DNA from: Bartonella sp. ML70XJBT.G
GTDB lineage: Bacteria; Pseudomonadota; Alphaproteobacteria; Rhizobiales; Rhizobiaceae
Assembly: GCF_028618575.1 (NCBI RefSeq)
Contig: NZ_JAQITA010000005.1
Location: 62,001-126,000, forward strand
DNA length: 64,000 nucleotides
Direction of reading: 5' to 3'
Shown here one piece after another: positions 10,386 to 20,865 of the stretch. A program made the translations under genes and the position numbers. Positions within the stretch are counted from its first letter, which is position 1. Every line of letters starts with the position of its first letter. The notes beneath the pieces are model-generated. The model had not been told where the DNA came from. It did not search any database and saw nothing but the letters and a program-made list of their open reading frames with translations.

Positions 10386-11093
10386 TGGTAAAAAGATAAA
10401 AATAAGTTTTCTTATAAACTATTTAATATGTGCAACAATGTTTTATCCGGTTGTGCTGTAAAACACTGTTGTTTGAGGTGTGGTGATATAAGATAAGTAA
10501 GATTTTACACATCTCAGTCTTTTGAGGGAATGGAGTGAATATTCAGGGTAGAGTTGTCCGTACAGTCTTATGCAAGTACGTCATTAAATGTCAGCAGCTG
10601 GAATGCACAAGACAAGAAACCGGATTGTTTATAGGTCGGTACTTACGAGGAATCTCCCTCATTTAAGGTGCGAGGAGAAGATCAAGGGTGAGTTTGTTTA
10701 TATGGATATAACAGCAGCATTTTAGAGGTTAAATAAGTACGTTATACGGCTAGTCAGTTAAGAACAAATTTATTCTAAACAAATAATGAAAAGTTACGAA
10801 TATTGCGATTTGTTAAGCTAAAGTCTGTTTTTTATTCCACAAAAATTTCTTAACACAGGTAGGATATACGCGTATCTCTAAGAATGATTGCGAGAGACCA
10901 TTTAAAAGAACGAAGTTGTTTCTTGTCTTTTATTGTGCAAGTCAAGGATTGGATTTTTGAATGCATCATAGATTTTAGGCATCCTATGTCAATTCTTGTA
11001 AAGGCTCAGTATAAGACGATAAAAAAAGCACTCTTCTCTTCATTGATATAGAAAAATATCTTTTGGCAAGAACTTGTTGTGAAAAAGCATGAA
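10386..11093. other. Gene-poor interval between the MFS gene and truB
   Basis: About 700 bp with no credible coding frame and no tRNA or rRNA. The left third contains copy A of a dispersed repeat (see 10441-10680). The rest is AT-rich with nothing recognisable. A 76-codon plus-strand frame overlapping the truB end looks like a shadow. Confidence 0.6.
10441..10680 (+). repeat. Dispersed intergenic repeat, copy A
   Basis: About 240 bp that align along their length with 33152-33388 in the same orientation. Shared blocks include TTTATCC, GTGATATAAG-like, TGAATATT followed by AGGGTAG, TTGATTGTTTA-like, and GCGAGGAG. The copies have diverged by substitutions and small indels, roughly two-thirds identical by eye. 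No coding frame is conserved between them. It could be a non-coding RNA family or an old mobile repeat. Confidence 0.7.
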
Positions 11094-12053
11094 TTAAATT
11101 GTAAAAATTCGCTTTGGTTTGAACAGGATTTTGTCAAGAGTGCCTATAGCAAGAAGTTGTCCTTTGTAAAAGACACAGAGCTCATCTTCATCAAGAGATG
11201 CATTATGACTATAGAGAGGCACTGGAGCACCCTTCATGACTCGCTGTGCTTGGGTTTCATTAAGAATGTAACGAGAGAGGGAATCCACAGCAGCACCTGT
11301 TTCAATTAAAAGTGCATCAAGTGTTGAAAAATCTTTTTTGGGAGGAGTATTATTTTCATTTGTCACATTTTTATATAGTCCTGCCGCCTTTAGGGTATCC
11401 CATGTGATAAGATCATCTTCACAAAACGGTGCGACTGCAATACGTCTTAAATCAGCAATATGCCCATAACAACCAAGATCACGTCCTATATCGCGTGCTA
11501 AGGAACGCACGTAAGTTCCTTTTCCGCAGGTTATTTCAAAGATAGCATGCTCGCTGGAAGGAGTTTCTATTAATGTAAAAGTTTCTATTTCCACTTGGCG
11601 CGGTGGAATTTCAACAATTTCTCCTTCACGGGCTAGATCATAGGCACGATTACCAGAAATTTTAATTGCTGAAAATTGAGGAGGTGTTTGCAAAATAACA
11701 CCTGTATATTGAGGGAGAAGAGCACGTATTTCTTCTTGTGTTGGACGTTTGAGAGATGTTTTTGTGATTTCACCTTCTAGATCGTCTGTCGATCTCTCTT
11801 CGCCCCAAGCAATTTGAAAACGGTAGGTTTTTGTACCTTGCATCACGTAGGGAACAGTTTTGGTTGCTTCGCCCAATGCAATTGGCAAGAGTCCAGAAGC
11901 AAGAGGATCAAGTGTACCCGCATGTCCAGCTTTTTGCGCATGAAAGAGCGATTTTATTTGTGAGACAGCTTCTGTTGATCTCATTCCCTTTGGTTTATCG
12001 AATATGACCCAGCCAGAAACAGAACGGCCTCTTTTTTTGCGTTGCGGCGCCAT
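11094..12053 (-). CDS. truB: tRNA pseudouridine-55 synthase
   Basis: A 319-residue enzyme that makes pseudouridine 55 in the T loop of tRNAs. The catalytic Asp lies in [23 protein letters not shown], and [11 protein letters not shown] at the N terminus and [12 protein letters not shown] are also diagnostic. The C-terminal part would be the PUA-like domain. It is the last gene of the rimP-nusA-ylxR-infB-rbfA-truB cluster and starts 3 bp after the rbfA stop. Confidence 0.97.
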   Translation of the reverse strand: MAPQRKKRGRSVSGWVIFDKPKGMRSTEAVSQIKSLFHAQKAGHAGTLDPLASGLLPIALGEATKTVPYVMQGTKTYRFQIAWGEERSTDDLEGEITKTSLKRPTQEEIRALLPQYTGVILQTPPQFSAIKISGNRAYDLAREGEIVEIPPRQVEIETFTLIETPSSEHAIFEITCGKGTYVRSLARDIGRDLGCYGHIADLRRIAVAPFCEDDLITWDTLKAAGLYKNVTNENNTPPKKDFSTLDALLIETGAAVDSLSRYILNETQAQRVMKGAPVPLYSHNASLDEDELCVFYKGQLLAIGTLDKILFKPKRIFTI

Positions 12054-12056
12054 ATT

Positions 12057-12464
12057 TTAATCCTCAACTTCATCATTATGTTGAAGATCACGTGCCACCT
12101 CAGGGGAGCGAAGAAGAGCATCAATTTTTGAAAAATTATCAAAACTACTATCAAGCCGAAAACGCAGTTCAGGCATATATTTCATCTGTCGCAATGCGTG
12201 ACTGATTTCTTTACGGATAAAACGGCTATGTGTATTAAGAATATTAACAACATCAATATGGGATGCATTTTTAAGAGTACTAAGAGGAGAAATAAAGCAG
12301 GTAGCAATTTTTAAATCTGTTGACATGCGGACTTCAGAGACAGAAATGACCATATTTTTTAGGAGATCGTCAAGTAAAATTCCGCGCTGTAGAATATGCG
12401 CTACTGCATGGCGCACTTGTTCACCTACTCTAAGTTGCCGTTGTGATGGCCCTGCATTTTTCAT
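12057..12464 (-). CDS. rbfA: Ribosome-binding factor A
   Basis: A 135-residue KH-fold protein that binds the free 30S subunit and helps mature the 5' end of 16S rRNA, important at low temperature. The N-terminal [21 protein letters not shown] and the internal [19 protein letters not shown] segments are diagnostic. It sits between infB and truB as in most bacteria. There are 129 bp between the infB stop and this start, so it may have extra regulation. Confidence 0.96.
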   Translation of the reverse strand: MKNAGPSQRQLRVGEQVRHAVAHILQRGILLDDLLKNMVISVSEVRMSTDLKIATCFISPLSTLKNASHIDVVNILNTHSRFIRKEISHALRQMKYMPELRFRLDSSFDNFSKIDALLRSPEVARDLQHNDEVED

Positions 12465-12593
12465 GAAAGTTTTATCCTCATTACAACACTTCTTTTTTTG
12501 GCCATCTTAAAAAAATTAAGAAAGAACAGAAGCGCTATACACAAACCTAAAATTTTTTCCATTTTACGATAAAGAAAAGTTATTGGATATATT

Positions 12594-15119
12594 CTATAAT
12601 GTGCGATTAATATGTTCAATACGGAAGGTTTCAATAATGTCTCCTGCACGGATATCTTCATAATTTTCGAATGCCATTCCACATTCTTGTCCACTTTGTA
12701 CCTCATTGACTTCATCTTTGAAACGTTTGAGCGTTTTAAGCTTTCCTTCATGAATAACAATATTATCACGGATAAGGCGAACACCAGCGCCTCGTTCTAT
12801 CTTACCTTCTGTGACACGACAACCTGCAACTTTTCCGATTTTTGTAATGTTAAAGACTTCTAAAATTTCGGCGTTACCAAGGAAAGTTTCACGCTGTTCT
12901 GGTGAAAGCAATCCTGACATGGCAGCTTTTATATCATCCACAAGATCATAGATGATATTATAATAGCGGATTTCAATTCCTTGTGTTTTTGCACAGTCAC
13001 GCGCTTGTTTATTGGCGCGAACATTAAAGCCGATGACAGCGGAATTGGAAGCCTCAGCAAGAGAAATATCACTTTCAGTAATACCTCCAGCACCAGAATG
13101 TACAATGCGCGCGCGTACTTCTTCATTTCCTAACTTTTCTAATGCTGAAGCGATTGCTTCAATTGATCCTTGCACGTCTCCTTTAATAATCAGAGGGAAC
13201 TCTTTAATACCGGTGGTCTGTAATTTTGTCATCATCTGTTCAAGAGAACCACGAGAACCGGTTTGTCGGGCAACAGCCTTATCACGCGCTAATCGCTGAC
13301 GGTATTGAGCAATTTCACGTGCTTTTGCTTCATGACTGACAACGGCAAAACGATCACCAGCTTGTGGTGTTCCTTGCATACCTAAAATTTCAATAGGTGT
13401 AGAAGGAACAGCTTCTTTGACATGACGACCATGATCATCAATCAAAGCGCGCACGCGCCCCCATTCATTACCGGCGACAATAATATCAGAAGGATGCAAT
13501 GTACCTTTCTGAACAAGAACTGTAGCAACAGATCCACGTCCTCGATCCAGTTTTGCTTCAATGACAACACCTTCTGCTGTTCGTTGGGGATCTGCTTTCA
13601 GATCGAGAATCTCAGCTTGAAGGAGAATAGCTTCGAGAAGTTTATCAAGATTCTGTCCAGTTTTAGCAGAAACTTCGACTTCCAAAGTCTCTCCACCCAT
13701 AGTTTCAACAAACACTTCATGTTGTAGAAGTTCTGTGCGCACTTTTTGTGCATTAGCAGCGGGTTTATCAATTTTATTGATAGCAACAATAATTGGTACA
13801 CCAGCTGCTTTGGCATGATTAATTGATTCAATCGTTTGCGGCATGACACTGTCATCAGCAGCAACAACCAGAACGGCAATATCGGTAACACGAGCACCAC
13901 GCGCACGCATGGCAGTGAAGGCAGCATGTCCAGGTGTATCAATAAAGGTAATTTTTTGACCATTTTGCTCCACTTGATAAGCACCAATATGCTGCGTAAT
14001 ACCCCCAGCTTCACCAGAAACAACATTCGCTTTTCGAATAGCATCAAGTAGAGACGTTTTTCCATGGTCGACATGGCCCATAATTGTTACAACGGGAGGG
14101 CGAGACCGCATTTTTTGAGGGTTATCAGGGATATTAAAGATGCCTTCTTCTACGTCAGATTCTAAAACACGTTTAACAGTATGACCGAATTCAACGGCGA
14201 TGAGTTCAGCAACATCAGCATCAATAACATCACCAGGTTTCATCATTTGTCCCTGTTTCATCAGAAATTTAATCACATCAACGGAACGTTCAGTCATACG
14301 CTGTGCGAGTTCTTGAATTGTAATAGTTTCAGGAAGAACAACCTCACGAGAAATTTTTTCTCTAGGTTCTTGGTTTTGTGCACGTTTAAATTTCTCCTGT
14401 CTGCGACGCATTGCAGCCATTGAGCGCCCACGCGCATTCCCATCTTCATCCAAAGCACTATTGAGGGTTAGTTTTCCACGGCGTCGTTCATCAGCGCCTT
14501 TTACAACTTTTGGCGTACGTACTTCTGATTTAGAAAGGTTAGCACGCCGACTATGTCGATCGTCTTCTTTATTATCATCGACTTTGCGTTTTTCAATGAC
14601 AGTTGTATTTTTAGGTGTGATAGGAATATCGGTAGGTTCTATAGGGACGTGAGCAGGACTAAGATCAGGAATTTCTACCGGTGGAGTTTCTTCTTCCTGA
14701 TGTATTTCTGTTTCTTCTTGAATCGATTGCTGCAAACTTTCTTCACGCTCTTTTGCACGTTTTGCTTCTTCTTCGGCTCGTTCACGCGTTATTTTTTCTT
14801 GAATATGTGCTTCTTCTAACGCACGAAGTCTCGCCTCCATTTCAGCGGATGAGAGATTACTTTTAGCAACAGGTTTACTCGGCTTTTCTTCTTCAAACCG
14901 TGGTTTAGAGCGTTGAGAAGCCACATGCGGTTTTGTAATAGGCTGTTGTATTTCAGTCTTTTCATCAGGTCGCGTAATTTTGCGGCGTTTGGTTTCGACA
15001 ACCACAGCCTTGGTACGACCATGGCTAAAATTTTGTTTGACCGTACTTGTTTCTAGGACGGACCGCTTCAAGGTTAGTGTCCTTTTGCCTGTTATTTTGT
15101 CGTTATTATTTTCACTCAT
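12594..15119 (-). CDS. infB: Translation initiation factor IF-2
   Basis: An 841-residue GTPase that positions initiator tRNA on the 30S subunit and drives subunit joining. A long, charged, low-complexity N-terminal region (about residues 1-260, Glu/Arg/Lys-rich) is followed by the IF2-N domain, then the G domain with GHVDHGKT (about 346-353), DTPGHAAF and NKID. Domains II to IV complete the protein. The ATG overlaps the ylxR stop as ATGA, so the two are translationally coupled. The length is normal for alphaproteobacteria. Confidence 0.98.
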   Translation of the reverse strand: MSENNNDKITGKRTLTLKRSVLETSTVKQNFSHGRTKAVVVETKRRKITRPDEKTEIQQPITKPHVASQRSKPRFEEEKPSKPVAKSNLSSAEMEARLRALEEAHIQEKITRERAEEEAKRAKEREESLQQSIQEETEIHQEEETPPVEIPDLSPAHVPIEPTDIPITPKNTTVIEKRKVDDNKEDDRHSRRANLSKSEVRTPKVVKGADERRRGKLTLNSALDEDGNARGRSMAAMRRRQEKFKRAQNQEPREKISREVVLPETITIQELAQRMTERSVDVIKFLMKQGQMMKPGDVIDADVAELIAVEFGHTVKRVLESDVEEGIFNIPDNPQKMRSRPPVVTIMGHVDHGKTSLLDAIRKANVVSGEAGGITQHIGAYQVEQNGQKITFIDTPGHAAFTAMRARGARVTDIAVLVVAADDSVMPQTIESINHAKAAGVPIIVAINKIDKPAANAQKVRTELLQHEVFVETMGGETLEVEVSAKTGQNLDKLLEAILLQAEILDLKADPQRTAEGVVIEAKLDRGRGSVATVLVQKGTLHPSDIIVAGNEWGRVRALIDDHGRHVKEAVPSTPIEILGMQGTPQAGDRFAVVSHEAKAREIAQYRQRLARDKAVARQTGSRGSLEQMMTKLQTTGIKEFPLIIKGDVQGSIEAIASALEKLGNEEVRARIVHSGAGGITESDISLAEASNSAVIGFNVRANKQARDCAKTQGIEIRYYNIIYDLVDDIKAAMSGLLSPEQRETFLGNAEILEVFNITKIGKVAGCRVTEGKIERGAGVRLIRDNIVIHEGKLKTLKRFKDEVNEVQSGQECGMAFENYEDIRAGDIIETFRIEHINRTL

Positions 15120-15751
15120 TGTACTTCCTTCACGGCTTGTGCCGTTATTTCACCAGGCTTGCTGTGTTTTTCATCACGATAGGCGAGTAGTTTATGTATC
15201 GTTTTGAGAAATCCTTCAGCAGCTTTAGTGTCTAATAAGGCTGCATGCATGACAGGATTATCACCAAAAGCTACCCGCATTTCATCACTTGTAAATAAAG
15301 ATATAGTTTTTATATTCCTATTTGTCTGTTTCTGTATTGTATGGATGGCTTGTGCAATTTTTCGTTTTCCATCTTCTGTTGTTTCTTTAGCATGAAGTAC
15401 AAGAATAACTTGACCAGAGCGGATAGCAGCATCAACTTTTGTCGCTCCCATGACAACAGCACCTGCTTTACGGGCCAAAGAAAGACTTGCAAGAGCAGAT
15501 TTTAGCAAAAGTGTATCAACAATATGTGCAAGATTTTCTGCAACCTCAACATCTGTTTTAAAGCTTCTATGAAAAGCTTTCTGTTTAATTGCTGCTTCAA
15601 TGGTAGAATGATGAGCAGAGATCCAAACCCCCCGCCCTGGCAAATTGGCTTTAAGATCAGGGACGATTTGATTATTGGGACCAATAACAAAACGGATCAG
15701 CATCTTTGCTGAAGCGCCTTTTCTGGTTACAATGCAGGTCCGTTCATTCAT
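15116..15751 (-). CDS. ylxR: YlxR/DUF448 RNA-binding protein with L7Ae-like C-terminal domain
   Basis: A 211-residue protein between nusA and infB. The N-terminal 80 residues are the YlxR fold ([17 protein letters not shown]). Residues about 90-190 resemble an L7Ae/L30e RNA-binding domain ([24 protein letters not shown]). This fusion is usual in rhizobia. The precise role is unsettled; RNA binding and effects on RNase P or ribosome function have been proposed for the family. It starts 18 bp after nusA and overlaps infB by 4 bp. Confidence 0.9.
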   Translation of the reverse strand: MNERTCIVTRKGASAKMLIRFVIGPNNQIVPDLKANLPGRGVWISAHHSTIEAAIKQKAFHRSFKTDVEVAENLAHIVDTLLLKSALASLSLARKAGAVVMGATKVDAAIRSGQVILVLHAKETTEDGKRKIAQAIHTIQKQTNRNIKTISLFTSDEMRVAFGDNPVMHAALLDTKAAEGFLKTIHKLLAYRDEKHSKPGEITAQAVKEVQ

Positions 15752-15769
15752 TTAAAATTCATCCACGCT

Positions 15770-17383
15770 CTAATTGTCTTTTTTTTCATTTTTCGCAGAA
15801 TTTTCACTTTCTGCAGGAGGTTCTTTAACAAGATCAGCTTCATTTATCCAGCCTGCTTGCACACGTGCTGCTAAAACCATAGCTTCTGCATCAGCACGTG
15901 TAATATCAAATGGGGTTAAGATACCAGAAAAACTTTGTGTTTGTCCTTCTTTACGTTCTCTCCAACCAGCCAAATCATCGACTGCATAGCCAGCAAAATC
16001 TTCTATCGTTTTCACACCGTCTTCGCCAACAGCAACCAACATAGCACTTGTCATTCCAGGCAGTGCTCGCAATTCGTCAGAAACACCAAGTTCTTTGCGC
16101 TTTTCATCAAGTTCTTTTTCTTTATGTTCAAGATATTCGCGCGCACGGCTTTGAATTTCAGCAGCAGTCTCATGATCAAAACCATCAATGGAAGCAATTT
16201 CTTCGAGATCGATATAAGCGATTTCCTCAATAGAAGAAAATCCTTCTGATGCCATAACCTGTCCAATCATTTCGTCAACATCTAAGGATTCCATAAACAG
16301 CTTACTGCGTTCAGTAAATTCTTTTTGACGATTTTCTGATTCTTCTTTTTCGGTTAAAATATCAATATTCCATCCTGTTAATTGCGAAGCCAAACGAACA
16401 TTTTGCCCACGTCGTCCAATTGCAAGGCTCAGTTGGTCATCAGGCACAATGACTTCAATGCGTTCGGCATCTTCATCAAGCACAACTTTGGAAACTTCAG
16501 CAGGTTGTAGTGCATTAACGATAAATGTTGCGGCATCAGGGGACCAAGGAATAATATCAATTTTTTCACCTTGTAGTTCTGCAACCACAGCTTGTACACG
16601 ACTTCCTCGCATTCCCACACACGCTCCAACAGGATCAATGGAACCATCCCGTGAGACAACAGCAATTTTAGCACGTGAACCAGGATCACGAGCAACAGAT
16701 TTAATTTCTATAATACCATCATAGATTTCTGGTACCTCCATGGTAAACAATTTCACCATAAATTGTGGGTGTGTGCGTGAAAGAAAAATTTGTGGACCAC
16801 GTGATTCACGGTGCACATCATTGACAAAGGCACGAATACGATCTCCATAACGGAAAGATTCACGTGGAATTAATTCATCACGGCGCACGATAGCTTCACC
16901 ACGCCCTAAATCAACGATAACATTACCATATTCTACACGTTTTACTGTACCAGAAATAATTTCACCAATTTTATTTTTAAATTCCTCATATTGTTGGTCA
17001 CGTTCTGCATCACGGACCTTTTGTACAATAACCTGTTTAGCAGATTGCGCGGCGATACGACCAAAATCCATAGGAGGTAAAAGATCAGCAAAAAAATCAC
17101 CAACCTTTGCATCTGTCTGGCGTTTAAGTGCATCGGACAAGGTGATTTCACTTGTATAATCTTCAACGACATCAACAATTTTGAGCAGGCGTTGTAATTT
17201 AATTTCACCTGTTTTGGAATTGATTTCAGCACGGATATTGGTTTCTTGACCATAACGAGAACGTGCCGCTTTCTGAATAGCATCAGCCATCGCAGAAATA
17301 ACAATTTCACGGTCAATTGACTTTTCACGTGCAACAGCATCTGCAATTTGCAGAATTTCAAGCCTGTTAGCGCTTGTAGCCAT
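15770..17383 (-). CDS. nusA: Transcription termination/antitermination factor NusA
   Basis: A protein of 537 residues from the chosen start that binds RNA polymerase and modulates pausing, termination and antitermination. Domains in order: N-terminal polymerase-binding domain (ANRLEILQIADAVAREK), S1 domain (about 135-200), and two KH domains (VGACVGMRGSRVQAV and IGRRGQNVRLASQLTGW). C-terminal helix-hairpin-helix acidic repeats follow. The ATG at 17383 is preferred to one eight codons upstream because AAAAGGAGAAAA lies immediately before it and homologues begin with a similar MA-SANRLE sequence. Confidence 0.96.
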   Translation of the reverse strand: MATSANRLEILQIADAVAREKSIDREIVISAMADAIQKAARSRYGQETNIRAEINSKTGEIKLQRLLKIVDVVEDYTSEITLSDALKRQTDAKVGDFFADLLPPMDFGRIAAQSAKQVIVQKVRDAERDQQYEEFKNKIGEIISGTVKRVEYGNVIVDLGRGEAIVRRDELIPRESFRYGDRIRAFVNDVHRESRGPQIFLSRTHPQFMVKLFTMEVPEIYDGIIEIKSVARDPGSRAKIAVVSRDGSIDPVGACVGMRGSRVQAVVAELQGEKIDIIPWSPDAATFIVNALQPAEVSKVVLDEDAERIEVIVPDDQLSLAIGRRGQNVRLASQLTGWNIDILTEKEESENRQKEFTERSKLFMESLDVDEMIGQVMASEGFSSIEEIAYIDLEEIASIDGFDHETAAEIQSRAREYLEHKEKELDEKRKELGVSDELRALPGMTSAMLVAVGEDGVKTIEDFAGYAVDDLAGWRERKEGQTQSFSGILTPFDITRADAEAMVLAARVQAGWINEADLVKEPPAESENSAKNEKKDN

Positions 17384-17430
17384 CAATTTTCTCCTTTTTT
17401 GTGCCACACGATAGGCATTTCCCAGTGATA

Positions 17431-18057
17431 TTAACTTTTGTAATTGGATTTCTGTTTTGAGATATTAGAATGATCTTCGGGAGTAACTTGTTGATTCAAA
17501 TCTTTATTTTTTTTCAATGCGTCGCGAATAAGTTCATCTGTTAACACCAGATGTGCATTTGTAATATCACAAAAGGCAATAGAGAGATATAGTGCTTCTC
17601 CATAAGCAACTTTATCAGTGTTTAAAGTAAATCCCTCTTGTGTGATATTCGTTAGTGTTCCACGAAATTTTCGACGCCCATCGATTGTTCTTTTGGTTTC
17701 AATTTTTGCAATATGTCCCTGCCAATGCAAAAAGTCAGATTTTCTTACTAGTGGGCGGTCAATTCCTGGAGATGAAATTTCTAAATGATATTTGCGCTCA
17801 ATAATATTTTGCACATCAAGAAGGGGTGAAACAGTTCGGCTAACAGTTTCACAATCTTCCACGGTCATAGAGCCATCAGCGCGTTCTACCATAATCTGAA
17901 GTGTTAAACCATTTAAACCAAGAAGCTTCACACGAACCAAACGAAACCCCAAAGGTTTAAGCAAAGGTATAATAAGAGCCCCAACACGCGCTTCAACACC
18001 ATCTTCTTCAAACAGACGTGGTTCATCAAGACTGCTTATTTTTTCAGTTTCGTTCAT
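17431..18057 (-). CDS. rimP: Ribosome maturation factor RimP
   Basis: A protein of about 208 residues needed for 30S assembly. The segments LGFRLVRVKLLG, ADGSMTVEDCETVSRTVSPLLD and LEISSPGIDRPL are diagnostic. The frame is open upstream to 18132, but that extension runs through a terminator hairpin at 18097-18124, so the start is placed at 18057 (an ATG three codons upstream at 18066 is possible). It is the first gene of the nusA-infB cluster. The Shine-Dalgarno site is weak. Confidence 0.92.
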   Translation of the reverse strand: MNETEKISSLDEPRLFEEDGVEARVGALIIPLLKPLGFRLVRVKLLGLNGLTLQIMVERADGSMTVEDCETVSRTVSPLLDVQNIIERKYHLEISSPGIDRPLVRKSDFLHWQGHIAKIETKRTIDGRRKFRGTLTNITQEGFTLNTDKVAYGEALYLSIAFCDITNAHLVLTDELIRDALKKNKDLNQQVTPEDHSNISKQKSNYKS

Positions 18058-18096
18058 ACATTTCATCCAAGGCGTTTTTCTAAGTTTCACGACATT

Positions 18097-18124
18097 AAAA
18101 AAGAGCGGGTCCAACGGCCCACTC
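18097..18124 (-). terminator. Intrinsic terminator of the metK-trmB operon
   Basis: On the minus strand a GAGTGGG/CCCGCTC stem (one G-T pair) with an 8-base loop is followed by six T. It lies 85 bp past the trmB stop and 40 bp before rimP, so it separates metK-trmB from the rimP-nusA-infB cluster. Its position also rules out the longest possible rimP start. Confidence 0.75.
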
Positions 18125-18208
18125 CTCATCATAAGACCAAGAATTTACTTATTGATACTCTTAAATTCAAAATTTTTCAAGTCGTTTATAAGAAAAGCAT
18201 TTCACCAT

Positions 18209-18910
18209 TTATTTTTTGATAAAGGTGAGATAAGTAGGTATCCGCCCTTCGCGTAAAGCTTTTGTTTCATAGCGGGTACTTATCCAGAGTGGATAGGGGG
18301 TTTTCCAATCTTGAGGTTTTTCTGCTTCCCACTCAAAGTGATGATGTTGTGCACAATGATAAAGGGTCCAATTTACATAATTGTCTATATCGCTGGCAAA
18401 GCGGAATTTTTTTCCTGTCTTAAGAACGCGAGCAAAACGATTAAGATTTTTTATATTGATGAAACGTCGTTTCCAATGTTTCTTTTTAGGCCATGGATCA
18501 GGATAGAAGAGATCTATTCCATCAAGTGATGCATTGGGGAGCCAATCAAGGAGGTGTGTAGCATCATCATCATAGAGGCGAAGTTGGTTTTGATGCTGTT
18601 TATGTTGTTCAAGAGATAGCAATATTTTTGCCATACTATTGACAAAGGGTTCAATACCAATAAAACCAGTTTGCGGATAATATTCCATTTCATGAAGCAA
18701 ATGTTCACCTCCACCAAAACCAATTTCAAGCCGAATTTCTTTTACTTTATTGGGAAACAAAGTTGTTAAGTCTAGGGGGGGCGGGGTATTTAAATCAATA
18801 TGAAGAGTGGGGAGAAGCATTTTTATACGCGCAATTTGACTGTTTCGTAGCCGCTTTCCTTGTCGGCGACCAAAAAAGGCTTTACACGCACGTGTATTAT
18901 GATCAATCAT
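18209..18910 (-). CDS. trmB: tRNA (guanine-N7-)-methyltransferase
   Basis: A 233-residue SAM-dependent enzyme that makes m7G46 in tRNA variable loops. The SAM motif is [10 protein letters not shown], and the family signature [16 protein letters not shown] is intact, as are the downstream substrate residues in STRYETKA. The ATG overlaps the metK stop as ATGA, so expression is coupled to the gene that makes its methyl donor. Confidence 0.96.
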   Translation of the reverse strand: MIDHNTRACKAFFGRRQGKRLRNSQIARIKMLLPTLHIDLNTPPPLDLTTLFPNKVKEIRLEIGFGGGEHLLHEMEYYPQTGFIGIEPFVNSMAKILLSLEQHKQHQNQLRLYDDDATHLLDWLPNASLDGIDLFYPDPWPKKKHWKRRFINIKNLNRFARVLKTGKKFRFASDIDNYVNWTLYHCAQHHHFEWEAEKPQDWKTPYPLWISTRYETKALREGRIPTYLTFIKK

Positions 18911-20175
18911 GATATTTTAATCATCGTTTGAAGTGTTTTAATCAAATCAGTTTTTTCCCATGAAAACGAACCATCATCTTTTGGTGTACGTCCAAAATGA
19001 CCATAGGCAGCTGTTTTTGTATAAATAGGTTTATTGAGATCAAGATGTTTTCGAATGCCCGTTGGTGAAAGATCCATGATTTTGCGAATGGTTGCTTCAA
19101 GAATTTTTTCATCGACTTTTCCTGTTCCATGGAGATTAAGATAAATGGATAGGGGCTGTGCAATACCAATCGCATAGGAGAGTTGGATAGTGCATCGTTC
19201 TGCTAAATCAGCTGCAACAATATTTTTAGCGAGATAACGTGCGGCATAGGCAGCAGAACGATCAACTTTTGTCGTATCCTTTCCTGAAAAAGCGCCTCCG
19301 CCATGGGGGGCAGCCCCTCCATAAGTATCAACGATAATTTTGCGCCCCGTCAGTCCAGCATCACTTTGAGGACCACCAATAACGAATTTCCCTGTTGGAT
19401 TAATATACCAACGACATTGAGCCGAAATAGGAATATCATGTAAAGCCTGACGAATATAAGGCTCAACCACTGTACGAACCTTATCGGAATCCCAACTCTC
19501 ATCTAAATGTTGTGTTGAAAGAACAATGGACGTTACCTCTATTGGCTTTCCATTTTTATACCGTATTGTTATTTGACTTTTAGCATCTGGCCCTAATTTT
19601 CCAGTTTCTCCTTCTCCTTTATGGCGGGCTGCAGCAAGAAGTTTGAGAATTTTATGCGCATAATAAATGGGAGCTGGCATGAGATCTGGTGTTTCACGGC
19701 AAGCATATCCGAACATGATGCCCTGATCACCTGCTCCTTCTTCACCATTCCGATCCGTAGCATTATCAACACCACGTGCAATATCCGTTGATTGGGGACG
19801 TAAAAGAACATCAATTTTGACAGTTTTCCAATGGAAACCGACTTGTTCATAACCAATTTCACGAATAGCACGACGTGCCGCTGCACGAAAACGTGTAGGA
19901 TCAATGAATGGACAGCCATTCTCATCGTAGATAAATTCTTTATTTTTATCTCTTTTTAACAGTGTATCAGGCACACGTACTTCACCAGCAATAACAACGC
20001 GGTTCACACTGACCAAAGTTTCACAAGCGACTCGTACCAACCATGGATCTGTACCAGTTTTTTGCGCTTCTCTATAGACCATATCAACGATTTCATCGGA
20101 AATACGATCACAAATCTTATCAGGATGTCCTTCCGATACCGACTCACTTGTAAAATGATAATCTTGATGCGGCAT
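18907..20175 (-). CDS. metK: S-adenosylmethionine synthetase
   Basis: A protein of 422 residues from the chosen start that makes SAM from methionine and ATP. The N terminus [20 protein letters not shown], the central [10 protein letters not shown] and the P-loop-like GGGAFSGKD are all present. The ATG at 20175 has an excellent ribosome site (GAAGGAG); the frame extends upstream to 20250 but that part is not family-like. The protein is slightly longer than enterobacterial MetK, as usual in rhizobia. Confidence 0.97.
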   Translation of the reverse strand: MPHQDYHFTSESVSEGHPDKICDRISDEIVDMVYREAQKTGTDPWLVRVACETLVSVNRVVIAGEVRVPDTLLKRDKNKEFIYDENGCPFIDPTRFRAAARRAIREIGYEQVGFHWKTVKIDVLLRPQSTDIARGVDNATDRNGEEGAGDQGIMFGYACRETPDLMPAPIYYAHKILKLLAAARHKGEGETGKLGPDAKSQITIRYKNGKPIEVTSIVLSTQHLDESWDSDKVRTVVEPYIRQALHDIPISAQCRWYINPTGKFVIGGPQSDAGLTGRKIIVDTYGGAAPHGGGAFSGKDTTKVDRSAAYAARYLAKNIVAADLAERCTIQLSYAIGIAQPLSIYLNLHGTGKVDEKILEATIRKIMDLSPTGIRKHLDLNKPIYTKTAAYGHFGRTPKDDGSFSWEKTDLIKTLQTMIKIS

Positions 20176-20235
20176 AGGAACTCCTTCAAAAAAGAAAACC
20201 AACAGTTTATGAAATTGTCTATTAAAACTGCCCCT

Positions 20236-20257
20236 ATTTGCCAATCTCATGGCAAAT
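20236..20257 (-). promoter_or_regulatory. Inverted repeat in the metK leader
   Basis: Seven-base perfect arms ATTTGCC/GGCAAAT around an 8-base loop, about 60 bp before the metK start. There is no T tract, so it is not a simple terminator. It may be a leader RNA element or an operator. I could not fold it into a known SAM riboswitch class by eye. Confidence 0.35.
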
Positions 20258-20305
20258 CGTCAATGCCCAATTTATAAGCTGGAGAGAAAAGATGAAATCT
20301 GTACT

Positions 20306-20719
20306 TTATGATTTGTTTGCCATATCTTCTTCAGATAATGCTTTTGCCAAATCAATAATTTTTCGACGCACCTTAGCATCAGATATATTCGTAAAAGCAC
20401 GCATTAGCTGGATTCCTTCATTGCTGGAGCAAAAGTCCATAAAATCGTTATCGCTTTCAGCAAAGCCTTCTACCTGTTGCGTATTCATGCCTTTATCAAA
20501 AAAGTAGGAAACAGGAACATCCATAATTTCTGCAATTGCTTGAAGACGACTTGCACCAATACGGTTTGTACCTTTTTCATATTTTTGAATTTGCTGGAAA
20601 GTAACGCCTAACTTTTCACCGAGTTTTTCTTGCGTAAGTCCTAAAATATTACGACGTAAACGAATACGGGTTCCAACATAGATATCTATAGGATCGGGTT
20701 TTTTTCTAGTCTCGGTCAT
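20306..20719 (-). CDS. XRE-family transcriptional regulator
   Basis: A 137-residue cytoplasmic DNA-binding protein. Residues about 10-70 form a Cro/C1-type helix-turn-helix (RIRLRRNILGLTQEKLGEKLGV, TFQQIQKYEKGTNRI), and the remaining part is acidic and helical. Homologues occupy the same place between lnt and metK in rhizobia, where some have been studied as pleiotropic regulators. Its targets here are unknown. The start at 20719 (MTETRKK) is preferred to the longer frame at 20743 by homologue length. Confidence 0.9.
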   Translation of the reverse strand: MTETRKKPDPIDIYVGTRIRLRRNILGLTQEKLGEKLGVTFQQIQKYEKGTNRIGASRLQAIAEIMDVPVSYFFDKGMNTQQVEGFAESDNDFMDFCSSNEGIQLMRAFTNISDAKVRRKIIDLAKALSEEDMANKS

Positions 20720-20865
20720 AATGCAACTCTTTATTTCCAGCACTTTGCTTCTAAACCAACATCATCTTTTTATGAAATTGGTTTATCATATAATTAAGAT
20801 AATATGTAACATTTTTCCCAACATTACCGGCACACACAACGGAATACCGAAGATGGGCATTTGAA

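Noticed and set aside
20236..20257. The metK leader hairpin as a SAM riboswitch
   Set aside because: I could not find the conserved pseudoknot elements of any SAM class by eye; recorded only as an inverted repeat.
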